DNA from: Atrichornis clamosus
Lineage: Eukaryota; Chordata; Aves; Passeriformes; Menuridae
Length of the DNA stretch: 64,000 bases
NCBI GenBank assembly: GCA_013400975.1
Contig: WBMZ01011727.1
Location: 186,001-250,000 of the forward strand
Direction of reading: 5' to 3'
Shown here: one piece after another, positions 52,669 through 64,000 of the stretch
Layout: each line of letters begins with the position of its first letter
Numbering within the stretch: the first letter of the stretch is position 1
Notes under the pieces: model-generated
The model's input: the letters and a program-made list of their open reading frames with translations, nothing else
Told to the model about the DNA's origin: nothing
Databases searched by the model: none
Position numbers and translations under genes: made by a program

Positions 52669-55600
52669 GTATGTGGATTACCAATCTTATTTCTTTTCTA
52701 AGTTCTTTAATAAGGTGTTGCAAAGGTAAGTCTAAAGTGTTTAGGTGGCTTTTTTTTTTTAATAGGATATGAAGATACCGACAAATAATTCCTGATTTCT
52801 CAAGGTCCCTGGAAATGTGCTACTAGTGTCACCTGTAGATTTCTCTCCTCTGACATATTCCCTTCAGCCTTGCTCCGTTTCTTTTTGAATAAACATGCTT
52901 GTATGCAAAGCAAAAGTTTATGTACACAAATGGTGGCAAGCTTCTTGTTTTACTAAACAAAATATTCAGAGAAGATTTTGGAGGAAAGGTTGTGAGTCCT
53001 GACAAAGCACAGTGTGTGCTTGCACAAGCAATCCCCAAGAATTCTGACTTCTAAAGTAATTTTCACAATGAGTGGAGCAGGTAAATAACAGAGCATTATG
53101 TTAATGCTTAGGCATACATTATTAATGACTGTGGTAATTCACTTCTTGCTAAATGAGACGCTGCACTGCTCCCTCAGCCTATCTAAATACTTAAGCCATT
53201 TTCCTCTTCTGCCCAGCACCTAATTTAATCTAATTTCTGACATTACAGCATTAAGCGCCAAAGCATAAACCATAAAAAGTAAACTGTGAATGTTTGTCTT
53301 CCACTGCCTTCGTTTTGCACCAAAAATAATCTTTTGTAGTCAGTTTTTAGGCAAAATAAAATCTCATAAAGAAGTCTGCAGCTGCACTCTGCACCACAAC
53401 AATTCAGCTGCTTGTTATGTGCTCCAAGTGATAGGATGGTTTCCAAGATCACCAGTTTTCCACATTTCAGAAAGGATTGTATCTCTGCATATTTAGTTTG
53501 CATGTCCATTAAGTTAATTTAATCTCTCTGCAGACAGAGGTTTCATTATCTCTTTTGCTGAGACCATTTTTTTAAAATCCATCAGAACAAAATAAATCCC
53601 ATTCTGGCTTCTCAGCCTTTGAAAGATTCCCCCTGTGTAGAGTTTATTTGATTAGGGCATGCCATTATCATATTAAATCCATTATGACTATTGAAAATTA
53701 CTAGTGGCTGCTCTAACTTTTGCAAAGGATCAAGGAGATAATGCAGAGATGTCCTAGGTGTTAGGGACATGTAGTCTGGGTCTGTGGGCTGTCTCTAGGC
53801 ATCTTTAAGAAAAGAGATAGATGTGAGAGTGTGCTGAGGCACAAAGAAGTTAAATTCCCATGTCTTTGGAATAATTTTGACATGTCACTAATATTCACGT
53901 GCCTAATTATGACTGAGAATCTGGGTGTAAAAGTCTTATGTAAAAGCATGAAGTCAGCCTATAATAAAGTTGAGAAATACCTTGCAGCCTGATAATTCCT
54001 ACAGTGGTGTCCTGAGCCAGTATAGTCTGAAGGATGAGCCATTTATTTTTGTTGTCAGTGACAGCAAAATCAAGAGAATGAAGAAACAGAGGCGGAAATG
54101 TGTTTAGTGGGTGTTTGATGAAAGCTGTGTGACAGGTAACCCAATCTGCTCTTCACTACGTAGTTAGTGGAGGTGAGGGTCACAACCTGGTCAGGGAAGA
54201 TTGATGTGTCTCTGACCTCAAGCACTGTGGTTACAAGGGGATTTTTTTTTTTTTCCCCAAGAATTCTGCCTGTTAAAATTTGGACGCTTCAATTCTAGAC
54301 TTGGGGGAAAACCTTTGTTTAACACGGGGGAAAATAACTAACAAAACCCGCACCGCAACAAAAAAGCACTTCCCTTTAGCCTAGAAAATTACCACCATCA
54401 TTTATGGATGGAATAGCAGCAGCACACAAGGTGCAAACAGTGAGTTTAGACCTTGTGAAAACAGAGAACAAGAACCATGGCCTGAGTTGCTGTGGCCACC
54501 TGTGGCCAGCAAGGAAGGGTCAGCAGTGGACCCCAGTGAGCTGTGGAAGAAGGTGAGCTCAGCTGTCAGAGGGACACCTGCCATGGCTGTGCCAATTGCC
54601 CAGCTGAAAAATGTATTGAAACATTTCTATTTCCTAGATGTTTGTCTGTTCTTCACCTGGTTTTGGAGTTAGGCTGCTGCCATGCCCCAGTGAGCTCCCT
54701 GAAATCGCTCTGCACCCTGTGACAATCCCCAGGAGGCACAAGCCCAGCTGAGGCAGGAGGTGTCTGATCATGCCGGGCTGCCAGGGAGCAAACCAGGAGC
54801 TCCTGGGAAGAGGTTCTTGCTGGCTGAGGGTGCCCAGAAATTAAACTCTGTAATAACGCCACAGCAGTCTGGGGAGGAATTCAGTTCTCTGAGCCTGCAG
54901 GAAAGAGGTAATTGCCATGAAAAAACCCGTACATTTTTCCCCCACAAATTTCATTGCTTTCTGAGGTTATAAAGGTCTTAATATTTGTCTGTTTTGAAAA
55001 ATAACTCAAGTTTAATATGGGCTGTAGCTTTCCATGGTTCTGGTGATTTCTCTCTCAAGCAAGAAAATCATCTGTCTCTTGGTTAGGATCAATACAAAAT
55101 AAGATTAATGCCCAATAGGATCAGGTTATGAATTTTGATCAAATCAGCATCTTTCCCTTACACTGCTTTAATTTATAAATGTTGTAGGTAATTACACTTA
55201 CTAAAGTAAAATAAAAATTAAAATTTATGAATTTGTACTGTGCTCCCAGCAATGAAGAGATTAGAAATCAGTGCTAAATTTACTTGACATGAATACAGAA
55301 TCAGTACTCCCAGTGGAGTAAATTCTGAATTATCCTGAATATTGTCAGCATTTCCTTACACCAAGCTCACTACAAAGCAGCGAGAGCAGATACCAGGAGT
55401 GATTTCACTATCAGCCTTTTTCATAAAGGCCCTTTAAAAAAAGGAAGAAAGAAAAATCCATCAAAAACATTTTGATATCAAGCACCTTTATTTTTCTTTG
55501 CTTGAGTTTATATCTTCTGAAAATATGAATAATTTGGACTGTTTTGGTTGTGCTGTGGGTTATAACACTGGGTACAGCCCAGCCCCAGTCCTGGCAATGT

Positions 55601-58600
55601 TTAATTGGTCCTTCATGAGTTTTGTGGGCTTCTGGCCTTGTAGTGCAGTAGAGGAACTGGCTCTGTGTCCCTCTAAAGGGAGATCCAAGCTCCCACGAAT
55701 ATTAGAACAATCTGTTCCTCTCTATGAGGAATCACAGCCCTCATGAACAGTCCCTGAGGAGAAAAAGGCTGTTTTACTCATGTTTCGTAGTGTTTGGATC
55801 TTCTGGAGTTGCTCATTCCTGATGTCAAACTTTGTCTGCAAGTTGCGTTGCTGGTTTAGTCACATTTACCCACAAGCACCTCTGGTTGTCTCAGAGGACA
55901 AAGCCACTGAGATATTCAGTGCATTTACAGCTGATGGTATGAAGTCAGACTCTTTGGAGGCTGTATCTAAAGCAGGCAGATGGTTGGCTTGGGGCACTCA
56001 ACCCCAGCCCTGGAAAACCAAACAGGTTCCATCACTCTTTGATGCCAGATGTCAAAACAGGCTGTCACCAAGAAGAAAGGTCTAAGAAAAATCTGAGGGT
56101 GCAGAATACAGAATAACACTGAACTCCCTAATGGCAGTGTGTTGGCACTTAGTTAATTAGTTTTTCCACATTGCTTTGCAGTCCAGGAGTGAAATGCAAG
56201 GTATTATAAATTACAGTTTCCCCACTGATTTTGTCAGTATCATCTTCCTCACTACTTATATTTCTACCATGCATTGTGCAAAGTGTAATGCAGAGCTTCT
56301 TTTAAAATGCTGCTAATGAAAACATGGCACACACCACAGAATATGGAGATGGTAGCTCTCCAATATGCAAGAAAAGACCATCTAGGTAAAGAAAAGAACT
56401 GCACACTTTGAGTACTGTGAAGATCATTTCACCTTTGGTAGAAATCTGAGCGCTGCCTTCATTTTGTCGTTTGAAAAGATGAAAGCACCCGCAGATTTCT
56501 CATGTTTGTGTTCCTTGCTAAGAGGTGATAAGCTGGCACAGTGATTATATTTTTTCTGTGGCAGGGGTTGGTGGCAGACTTCCACTGGGAATGCTGGGAC
56601 ACGCAGGCAGAAGTCATACAGGAAAAAACTCTGAGTGCTCCAGGGTCCTGGGTTGGTGTTTGATGGCTTTTGCATTGACACCAGAGGGTGAAAAATCCAT
56701 ACCTGGGAGGGAAACCTTGCTTCAGAGGGAGTGCTACTTTGTCCTGTAACTACAGCACATGAGTGTTTGGTCTTCGTCCATATTGGGCTGCAAGTGGAGC
56801 GTGACACTTCCTAAAAATGCAGGGCCTGAGCTCAGGTCCATCTGCCCAAACTGGATAGGTTGGGAGTAATTATTTCATGTGTATTCTATTATCATTTGAA
56901 GATGAAATCACCTAGATTTCAGAGAGGCTAAGATTTAACACTGAGAGTGGGCAAACCTCAAATATACCAGCTGAGTGTAGCCAACAGTAACTGGGTTTTA
57001 TTGTGAAATACAGGTGATAGAGGTTTCTTCCATGTTTATCAGATTTCCCATGCTCTGTTATTTTTTTCGTTTGCTTTTAATTTTTTTTCCATTAGTACTC
57101 AAGTTATCACGTAGTAAGAGCAAATATTTTAGCAATACTTAGTAATAATGTCTGTTTCAGGCGTTGTTTTAAAAATTCAATTAGAAATGTATTTTCCCTT
57201 CCCATTTTTTTTTCTTGGTTAGAAACTTATTTACATTTCTTACTTTCAAGGAAAAAAAAAAAGCCAACCCCCACAGAGAAATTCCTTCACTGGATATAAG
57301 CACCACACTGAAAGACTTAATGCAAAACAAAAAAAAAAGTCACTGGTAGTGCTGGTAGGAGAGGGCAGGCACAGTGATCAGCTGGGTTCTGGTGATGTCA
57401 TTTAGCCTCTGAAATCTGTTGCTTTTTCTAAACCACTCGTGGTGACTCACTGCAATTCACAAAATTGACAGAGCCCCACAAGTGAATGGTGCCCTTATGT
57501 TAAAACACAGCTGCCCTTGTGTTCCACTGTAGTGGTCTAAGATTCTACATTTCCTGTTGCAACTTCAAGGCAAAAGGGCTCACAGCTTAAAAAAAAAAAA
57601 CAAAACAAAAAGGTAAAGTGGTTTTGCGTGAAGAGGGGAGGAATCTCTTTTTATGGGCTTCTTCTTACCCTGGAAAAAAAATTTTCTGATTCATGGAGTT
57701 TTCATCCCCTATCCCACCCTGTTCCTATTTGAATACCACAAGAGATTAAATCAGGTGGACTTGCCAAATGATTTGTCAAGGTTCATAAGGGAGAATAACA
57801 AATTAAGAACTGCTGCTTGGTCTTCTAAGTCCCATCTTAGTGATTTCTTTGCAAGATTTCAATTCTTCAAGAGTATTTCAGGCCCTTCTCTAATTAGGAT
57901 GTGATTAAAAACGTATTTTTGTAGTCTCTAAAGGGGAGAAATTGGAGAAGGATTCATACTCTAAAATTCCATTCCAAACATGAGAAACTCGGAAGTGTTG
58001 ATATCCAGGCTGCCTGGAAAAATTATATTATGGCAGTGGCACGTACACCCCGTGTTATTTCTAATCCATTTGAGTTCCCTTCCTTAGGATAAATGGCAAT
58101 TACCCTGGCTCTCTGGCTGTCAGTAGCACATGACACCACGGCCATTGTGTCTGCTTTAGCCTCTGTTCACTCCAGAGGTTACACATTTAGTTTGTTCAGA
58201 AAAGGAGAGCCAACGTGGCTTATTCATTACAAAGAATAAGAACTTTCCCTCTGCTGCCTCCTCTGCTGCACAGCAGAGGAAAGGCCGGGCAGAGGGAGTT
58301 GGATTTCTTGCTCTCCCACCGTGGCTGTAAGAGCTGTGATGCACACGTGGGAAGGAGAGGGCAGGAGTGAGACAGAGAGTGCAGAAGTGTCTGCTGAGGC
58401 GGAAGGGGACACATGGGACCCCTCCTGCTCCCGAGGGGAACAGTCCTGGTGCTCCCTCAAAAGCCTCCTGCTGGCAGCGCACAACCCTGGCGAGCGTTGG
58501 TTGTTCTCTCCTTCTCATCATCCTTCCTCGTTGCTGCTGCCTCTCAGAAGACCTGTTTCTATTTAAAGGATTACTTACCCCTCCGCAGTCTTGTCTGGTG

Positions 58601-59861
58601 TCGTTATGTCCCCCCGCAGTGGGTTTAGGGCTGGTGTGTCAGTGCCAGACCCCGAGGCGCAGGAAGGAGAGCAGGACTCCCCTGTTTGAGGTCTGAAGCT
58701 CAGCTGCCTCTGTAATGGGGAGGTGGGAGAATAGAGCCCAGCTCGCGGGACGTCGCTGCTTGGTCGTGAGCTCAGCAGGATGGAGTTGTTATTTTTTCTA
58801 GTAAATACGTAATACTGGTTGTAAGACAGCTTTAGTCTGATCAAATGCAGCTCTGTTTGCATCAACAAAACCAGGCTACTTCACGCAGGCAGCGTCTGGA
58901 CTGTCTGTGCTGGTGACCAGGTGGTGCAGAATGGCTCGTGTCCCCCTCCTGGGCCCCTGCTCAGGTGAAACTTGGCCAAACAAGAAGGTCAGATAAAGAC
59001 TGAGATAGATACTGAGGAGAGGTTGTGTTCACCACTACCTGGTTTACTGTGGTGAGAGGCACCTTTTCTCTGCTGTGTTTCTCTGCTGTCTCTGCAGGGC
59101 AGGTGAGCCCACGTTGCTCACCCAGCTTCAAGGACACACCTTCCTGGCAGTGAAGACAGCTGGCTCCGTGCCCTCAGCAGAAAGGGGGAACAGGATATGC
59201 TTAGTCATTTCTTCCACGTTGTGAGACTGATCCTTCTCGCTTGGAAAAAGAAAAATGTTTTTTTTCAGTGGGAGCTGAATCAGACTCTTTTAAGTGCATA
59301 GAAAAATCTATGAAAGCAATGGGTTTTATGAAAGCCAGCCTGGAACACAAAAATTACAGAATGAAGAAAGGAGAATTTAAATATGATAAATGTAGATGTT
59401 GTTTCTCTAAACTGTTTTGGAACAGATCAGGAAACTTGTTCCTTTTTCCTTTTCCCCTTTTTTTTTCTTTCTCTTGGGAACTGGGAAAAAAAAATCAAAT
59501 CCAGTGTTTTTAACTAGAGAGTAGAACTGCAACAATAGTGAATAGTGTCATCAATGACTGCCAAAAAAACCCACCCCAATTATTTGTCACTCAGGCATAA
59601 ATTTCCCACTGAATTTCAGATTGATGGCAATTAGTAAACAGAAAATCTCACTGTCAGCTCACAAACAGGAAAGAAAATGAGCATTGCATGTCAGACCCCT
59701 TGCTTCCATCGCATTCCTTATCCGTGTTTTCTAATTTCATCCCAAATTTAAGCATGCTGCAAGTTCTTTTTATATGTTAGTTGATATGTGCTTCAATATT
59801 TTACAGAGCTACTTCCTCTAACTGTTAACTCAAAAAAATCACATTATCTGGCCTTTTTTAG
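52669..59861 (+). other. Intron, no recognised element
   Basis: 7.2-kb phase-1 intron. A CG-containing, GC-richer patch lies at about 58240-58780 with overlapping frames on both strands, none convincing. Several A or T runs occur (for example 57590-57600). No transposon was recognised. Confidence 0.7.
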
Positions 59862-59941
59862 GTCCTCAGCCTGGAGTACAATTGGTGATATCCTACGAGA
59901 GCAGCCGCCTGACAGTAATGTTGAAACACATGAGGAACATC
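59862..59941 (+). CDS. PIK3C2G: PIK3C2G exon: start of C-terminal C2 domain
   Basis: Completes Gly and adds 26 codons: PQPGVQLVISYESSRLTVML and KHMRNI. The pattern V-Q-L-x-I-S-Y...L-x-V-x-x-x-H-M-x-N-I forms the first two strands of the C2 beta sandwich that ends all class II PI3Ks. The acceptor is CTTTTTTAG and the donor is ATC|GTGAGT, phase 0. The rest of C2, with its loop and the stop codon, is not in the remaining 4 kb. Confidence 0.94.
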
Positions 59942-61545
59942 GTGAGTATTTTTATCAGAATGTGTAACTTGTAACTCCTTGCATTTGAGGAGTGCTGTGA
60001 AAATATTAATCTTCAAACAGCCTTCCTGGGACAACTAATTTCAGCTCAAAGTAATGAGAGAGCTGTTCTGTCATGATTTAACAATTGGTTTTTCCCTTTG
60101 AGCTCACTCAATACGGTTACAGGTGTGAGACACATGCAGGAACTGGGTTTCCTTAATGGCTGGTAATGGCCTTTTCCAAGAAAACCAATTTTGGTGCTGT
60201 TTTGCCCTCTCAGCTGAGACATTTTGATGTCAGTCCGACATCAGGCATCATGCAGCAGCATGACTTTGTAACGTGTCAGCCTGGCACTATGGATTGATCA
60301 CCCAGACATTTCCTCCTAGCCCAACGTGTCTGTGAGCAGGGAGGAGCTGGACAGAGGGAGCAGAGGAGGGTTTTAAGGAGCGCCATTTGGATGCTCAGCT
60401 CTGTAACACACTGTCAGGGGCTGAGAGGTAAATGTTGTGTGTTCCTGGAGCCAGGCCATGGCAGGGGGAGCTGGCAGGGCTCCTGCAGCACGAGGCAGCT
60501 GGAATCGGCTGCTGAGGGTGACTTCAGGGATGGAGCTGGGGCTCCGTGCCAGCTCTCACCGGAGGAGTGTGTCAGCTGCTCTGTGAGGAATTCTGTGCCC
60601 GGATGTGCTCTGGAATTCCCAGCACTCATGTCTCAAGGAATGGCTGTGGCCAGAGATCCTTCCCTTTCTTTGTTTAACCAGGGAATTAGAGCATTTATTG
60701 AATACTGTGGGTGCTCACTGCATACTCTATGCCACCTCCATCCCACCCTGGATTGCAATCCCTTTCCCTAAATGGGGCCAGACTGAGGAGCTGATATGAG
60801 CACCAGCCAGTAGTAAAACGAGGCCAATTGTTTAATTAGTGGTATGAGTCTCATGAGATTTACATAGCTCTGACTGTTCTCTCTTGGCCGCTCTGATTTG
60901 CAATTCAAGCATCTGCATCCTGGGCTATAACATCCAACACATCTCTGTCCTGAGACTTGTTTTGTGTCCTGTGTGCCACTTTGACAGGCGAGATCAGCCT
61001 CTGCTGACAGATCCAATTTATACAAACCTTACCCTCAGGACGTAGCATAAGATCCTCTTTGTTTTTTCTGTCGTGCTTTTTAAATCTAAGTGACTTTGAT
61101 AAACTTTTGGTAAAGTTCTGGTTGGTGGGAGGGGTATATTTAAGTGGTTGTCACGCTTGAGAGTTCAAGCAGGAGATGCACACAAAGAGTTACAGGTGTT
61201 GGAATGAGTCCTTCTCCTTGTTTCCATTGCTTTTAGTGTATAGGCTCCTAACTCTGTTTTCAGGAAGTTCCAGCCACTTAATTAAATGAAAATAAATTAC
61301 AGCATAGTGTAGTGCAAACATAAAACCCAGGGTTCACTTCATTATGGGAAGGGACAGTACAACTTTAAGTTATTTTCTCGCTTTTGAAAGTAGGTAAATT
61401 AAATTAAATCAGCTCCATTTTAGTGAGTTTGCAGAGAAGTGGTAGGAGTCCCACTCAGTAAGACTAACAATGATTCACAAACTGAAAATCAGGTCATTGT
61501 TTTGGCAGCCCAACTAAGGCAATCATGTTTTTAAATCCTGGGCTT

Positions 61546-61609
61546 CCAATTCCTTCCTTCGATCCAGCCATCCATCCAATTCCTTCCTTCCATCCGGCCA
61601 TCCATCCAT
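61546..61609 (+). repeat. 30-bp tandem duplication, CCAATTCCTTCCTTC unit
   Basis: CCAATTCCTTCCTTC then GATCCAGCCATCCAT (61546-61575) is repeated as CCAATTCCTTCCTTC then CATCCGGCCATCCAT (61576-61605). There are two mismatches in 30, so the duplication is fairly recent. It is built on a CCAT/CCTT microsatellite. Confidence 0.9.
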
Positions 61610-62610
61610 GATCATCTGATCTGAAATATGAAATAGTGCTTCAGGGTACTGAGATACTGCACTGCCTTCAGACCAGTAACCTATAATAGAAAGGTTCCTT
61701 ATCCCATCAGTAATCTTCTCAGCTTCCCAGTCATATAAATCAATCTTTCTGATGTGCTCTTTTCTTGTTCTTTTCCTTTCTTTTTCTTTTTTTGGTTGAG
61801 CTCAACAGGGATTTTAAAATTGTGCCAAGATCATATCTTATTCAAGACATGTTAAAGCGATTTCAGGTATATTCAGTCTTTTGCAGAGTCTCACTAATTA
61901 TATTTTAGTGGTTCATCTGTGCAGAGATTACTTTGCTACCTTGTTTTATTTCATAATTTATAGTAAATAATTTTTGTTCTGCTCTTCCCTATTTAATTTA
62001 TCTCTATAAAGAGATTTTATGATGTGTTCAGATGTGAAAATAATTGTAGTAGGCCAAATTAATCCCAAATGTAACTTCACAGAACTGACAGGAATTGCAA
62101 AGAGACTTTTGATCCATGTAAATAAATTTGATTTAGTATTTGTGTGGGTTTACATCTAGGAGTTTTAATAGGAGATCTGGATCCTGCTGCGCAAACCCTA
62201 TATTGAGATACACTGCGCAGGAGGCTCCATAAGGAGCTGGAGTTGTTTACAGCCATTGTCAGGTGTCACACGGGTTCTTTAAAGGGGGGAGACAAAAGCC
62301 TGCCGTGCTGTCACTTTGCAGGAGTTCTTCCTGAAGGAAATTCCCCAGTTCGTGTGGGATGCCAGGGAGTAAAAATGCAGTGTCAGAGGAGGGAGCACTG
62401 CTCTGGTGCAGGCCTAGCAGAGGGCTGTGTGATGTGGCTGCAGGCACTTCGGATCTGATGCATCCGCAGGTGCCAGATGTGCTGCAGATGTGCAGTTCCT
62501 CCATCCCTCCCCCGACCCCTGCAACATTTCCGTCCTGTGCCACCAAAGCCAGTCCTGCTTGAAGAAAACTCTATCAAAAATTCTCCAAAGACAAACAATG
62601 GGGAACAGCC

Positions 62611-62700
62611 TTATAGATTTTGTGACTGGAAGGGACCATTAATCTAATCTAACCTTCTGTAAAGAAAAAGCCATATTTTTTCACTGAGGAATTACTTGCA
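62611..62700 (-). mobile_element. Old CR1 3' end, reverse orientation
   Basis: TTATAGATTTTGTGACTGGAAGGGACCATTAATCTAATCTAACCTTCTGTA resembles the reverse 3' end of old CR1 families (TCATAGATT..AAGGCCAGAAGGGACCATTGTGATCATCTAGTCTGACCTCCTGTA). It continues into CACTGAGGAATTACTTGCA, also CR1-like. It is diverged, with approximate edges. Confidence 0.6.
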
Positions 62701-64000
62701 GCCAAGGAAACTGTTTGAACACAGAGATGTTAAGGCTGGTTGTTAATGTTTAATGTTTGCCTACAGCTTAAGGCTGTGGGTGCACAATGAAGACAAGTTC
62801 TGTTAAGCAGATATTTTTAAGATACTAAAAATGTTTCAGTCTCAAGATTTCCCTCAGCAATTCATAGTTTCATTTGAATCCTGAGATTCTGTAAGTCAGG
62901 TGGCTCACTGCTTCTACTTGTGATTTGAATGGCATCACCAGGACTGCTGAGGAAAATAACTTTAAATACGATTTTCAAACATGCAAAAGCCATGGTGCCT
63001 ATAAAATGCAATTTTCCAAACATGTACATTATATAACTTTAAGTCAGCCTTGTTGGGGCACTGCTTGCTCCTCTCAGATGCAGAGAGTGCAACACTGGGC
63101 ACTCTGTGAGTGAGTTCAGATAATGTTGCCTTAATAAAGTGAAACTGGGATAGAAATAAATGTTTGTGTAGGGGTGAAAACCACAGAGAGCTGGAGAGTT
63201 TGCCTCTGGAGTCACAGAGGATGTGGCAGATGGAGGGGTGAGACAGGGCAGGCTTATTCTGCAAAAGCATAGCACAGTACCTGGCAAAATGCACTGAGTG
63301 ATCTTAGGAGAAATACAAAGAGCCCCAGGGGAGGTTTGTTTGCTATCTGAAAGGGTTTGTTACCTGAGAACAGGAACAGCCCAGTTGTGGCAGCACAACA
63401 CCCAGAAAAGCAGCAGCAGGCAGGAACAGGAGCTCAGGGGCAATGCTGCCCTACCTCAGAAATGCAGGCTTGTAGATCAGCGCAGAAACTGTGGAGATGG
63501 ATTTATGGAAATGGAAAGACACGTAGGTTTTGAACTTGGAATGTTCAAGTCCATCTCCGTTCATGTGCATCACCCAACACAGAGGATGGGGGATATCAAG
63601 AGCCCACCAGGTCTCCCACAGGGCTCAGTCAGCCAGAAACAGGCAGGCTACCTCCTGGTGCACTGCTGGGCTCGCTCGCTGCTCACAAACACACCAGAGG
63701 CAACACAAGCAGCCACTGCTGACGTTCAGAAAAGGGTGTCTGATATATTTCCTTGCCTGCTTCATGGAGAAGCAAGGGGAACGGTGGTTCAGCATTGGCT
63801 CAGGAGGAAGGCTGCTTTTTCTGCTGACTTCATTGCCATGACTTCAGGCATGCCCTGTTTTCCTAGATAAGCAGCTAAACTTTCAATCCTCACTGCTAAA
63901 CATTTTTGCCCATTGCTTGCTGTGGACAGAGTAACTCCTCAGGGGTAGAGGGGAGGAGAAACAAAGCCAAGATATCCTGAACCTCATGCCAATAAATGTA

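Larger units (their letters stand above)
59942..64000 (+). other. Intron of PIK3C2G (3' part outside window)
   Basis: No further C2 exon was found. It contains a CCTTCC/CCATCC tandem repeat at 61546-61609 and an old CR1 end at 62611-62700. A 190-codon open frame at 63298-63870 shows no homology that I recognise. Confidence 0.7.

Noticed and set aside
58240..58780. GC-richer patch with some CG dinucleotides, considered as a CpG island or promoter
   Set aside because: CG density is modest, it is in the middle of a gene, and there is no first exon or TATA-like arrangement nearby.
63298..63870. 190-codon plus-strand open frame near the window end
   Set aside because: The longest frame in the window, but it shows no motif, is not C2-like and lacks supporting splice sites.
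59942..64000. Search for the next C2-domain exon
   Set aside because: No segment resembling the next C2 strands with AG and GT borders was found, so it must lie beyond the window.

Overview
The window is nuclear DNA from a bird. It is intron-rich, has no bacterial gene density, and carries CR1 retrotransposon ends of avian type (the 3' end near 4047 and the full short element at 45679-45944) plus decayed MIR-like SINEs. The only gene I can support is PIK3C2G, the gamma-type class II phosphoinositide 3-kinase catalytic subunit, on the + strand. It runs through nearly the whole window and continues past both ends.

Thirteen coding exons lie between 2768 and 59941 and total 1666 nt. Joined, they give one open reading frame of 555 codons plus the last base of a split codon, and every exon-exon junction keeps phase. 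In order they encode the end of the PI3K helical domain (exons at 2768 and 4551), the bilobed lipid-kinase domain (6910 to about 31390), a linker and PX domain (39007 to 52668) and the first strands of the C-terminal C2 domain (59862). The upstream exons (N-terminal region, Ras-binding domain, first C2, start of the helical domain) and the last C2 exons are outside the window. By comparison with mammalian PIK3C2G this is roughly the C-terminal 40 percent of the protein, with about 90 residues still missing at the end.

All other sequence is intronic. The largest intron (13860-26631) holds decayed CR1 copies and a pair of adjacent perfect hairpins. The intron 26789-31280 holds a MIR-like fragment and an exon-like open segment with a strong splice donor (28280-28414) that would act as a stop-introducing exon if spliced into PIK3C2G. 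The intron 31391-39006 holds two direct copies, 2.7 kb apart, of an 82-bp sequence about 85 percent identical with sharp edges, and an unexplained 120-codon open frame between them. The intron 44308-52592 carries a clean CR1 with a possible target-site duplication and a palindromic tandem repeat.

I found no second gene, tRNA, rRNA, CRISPR array or promoter that I can defend, and no clearly new biological system. The most worthwhile leads are the exon-like segment at 28280 and the repeat pair at 35081/37829.
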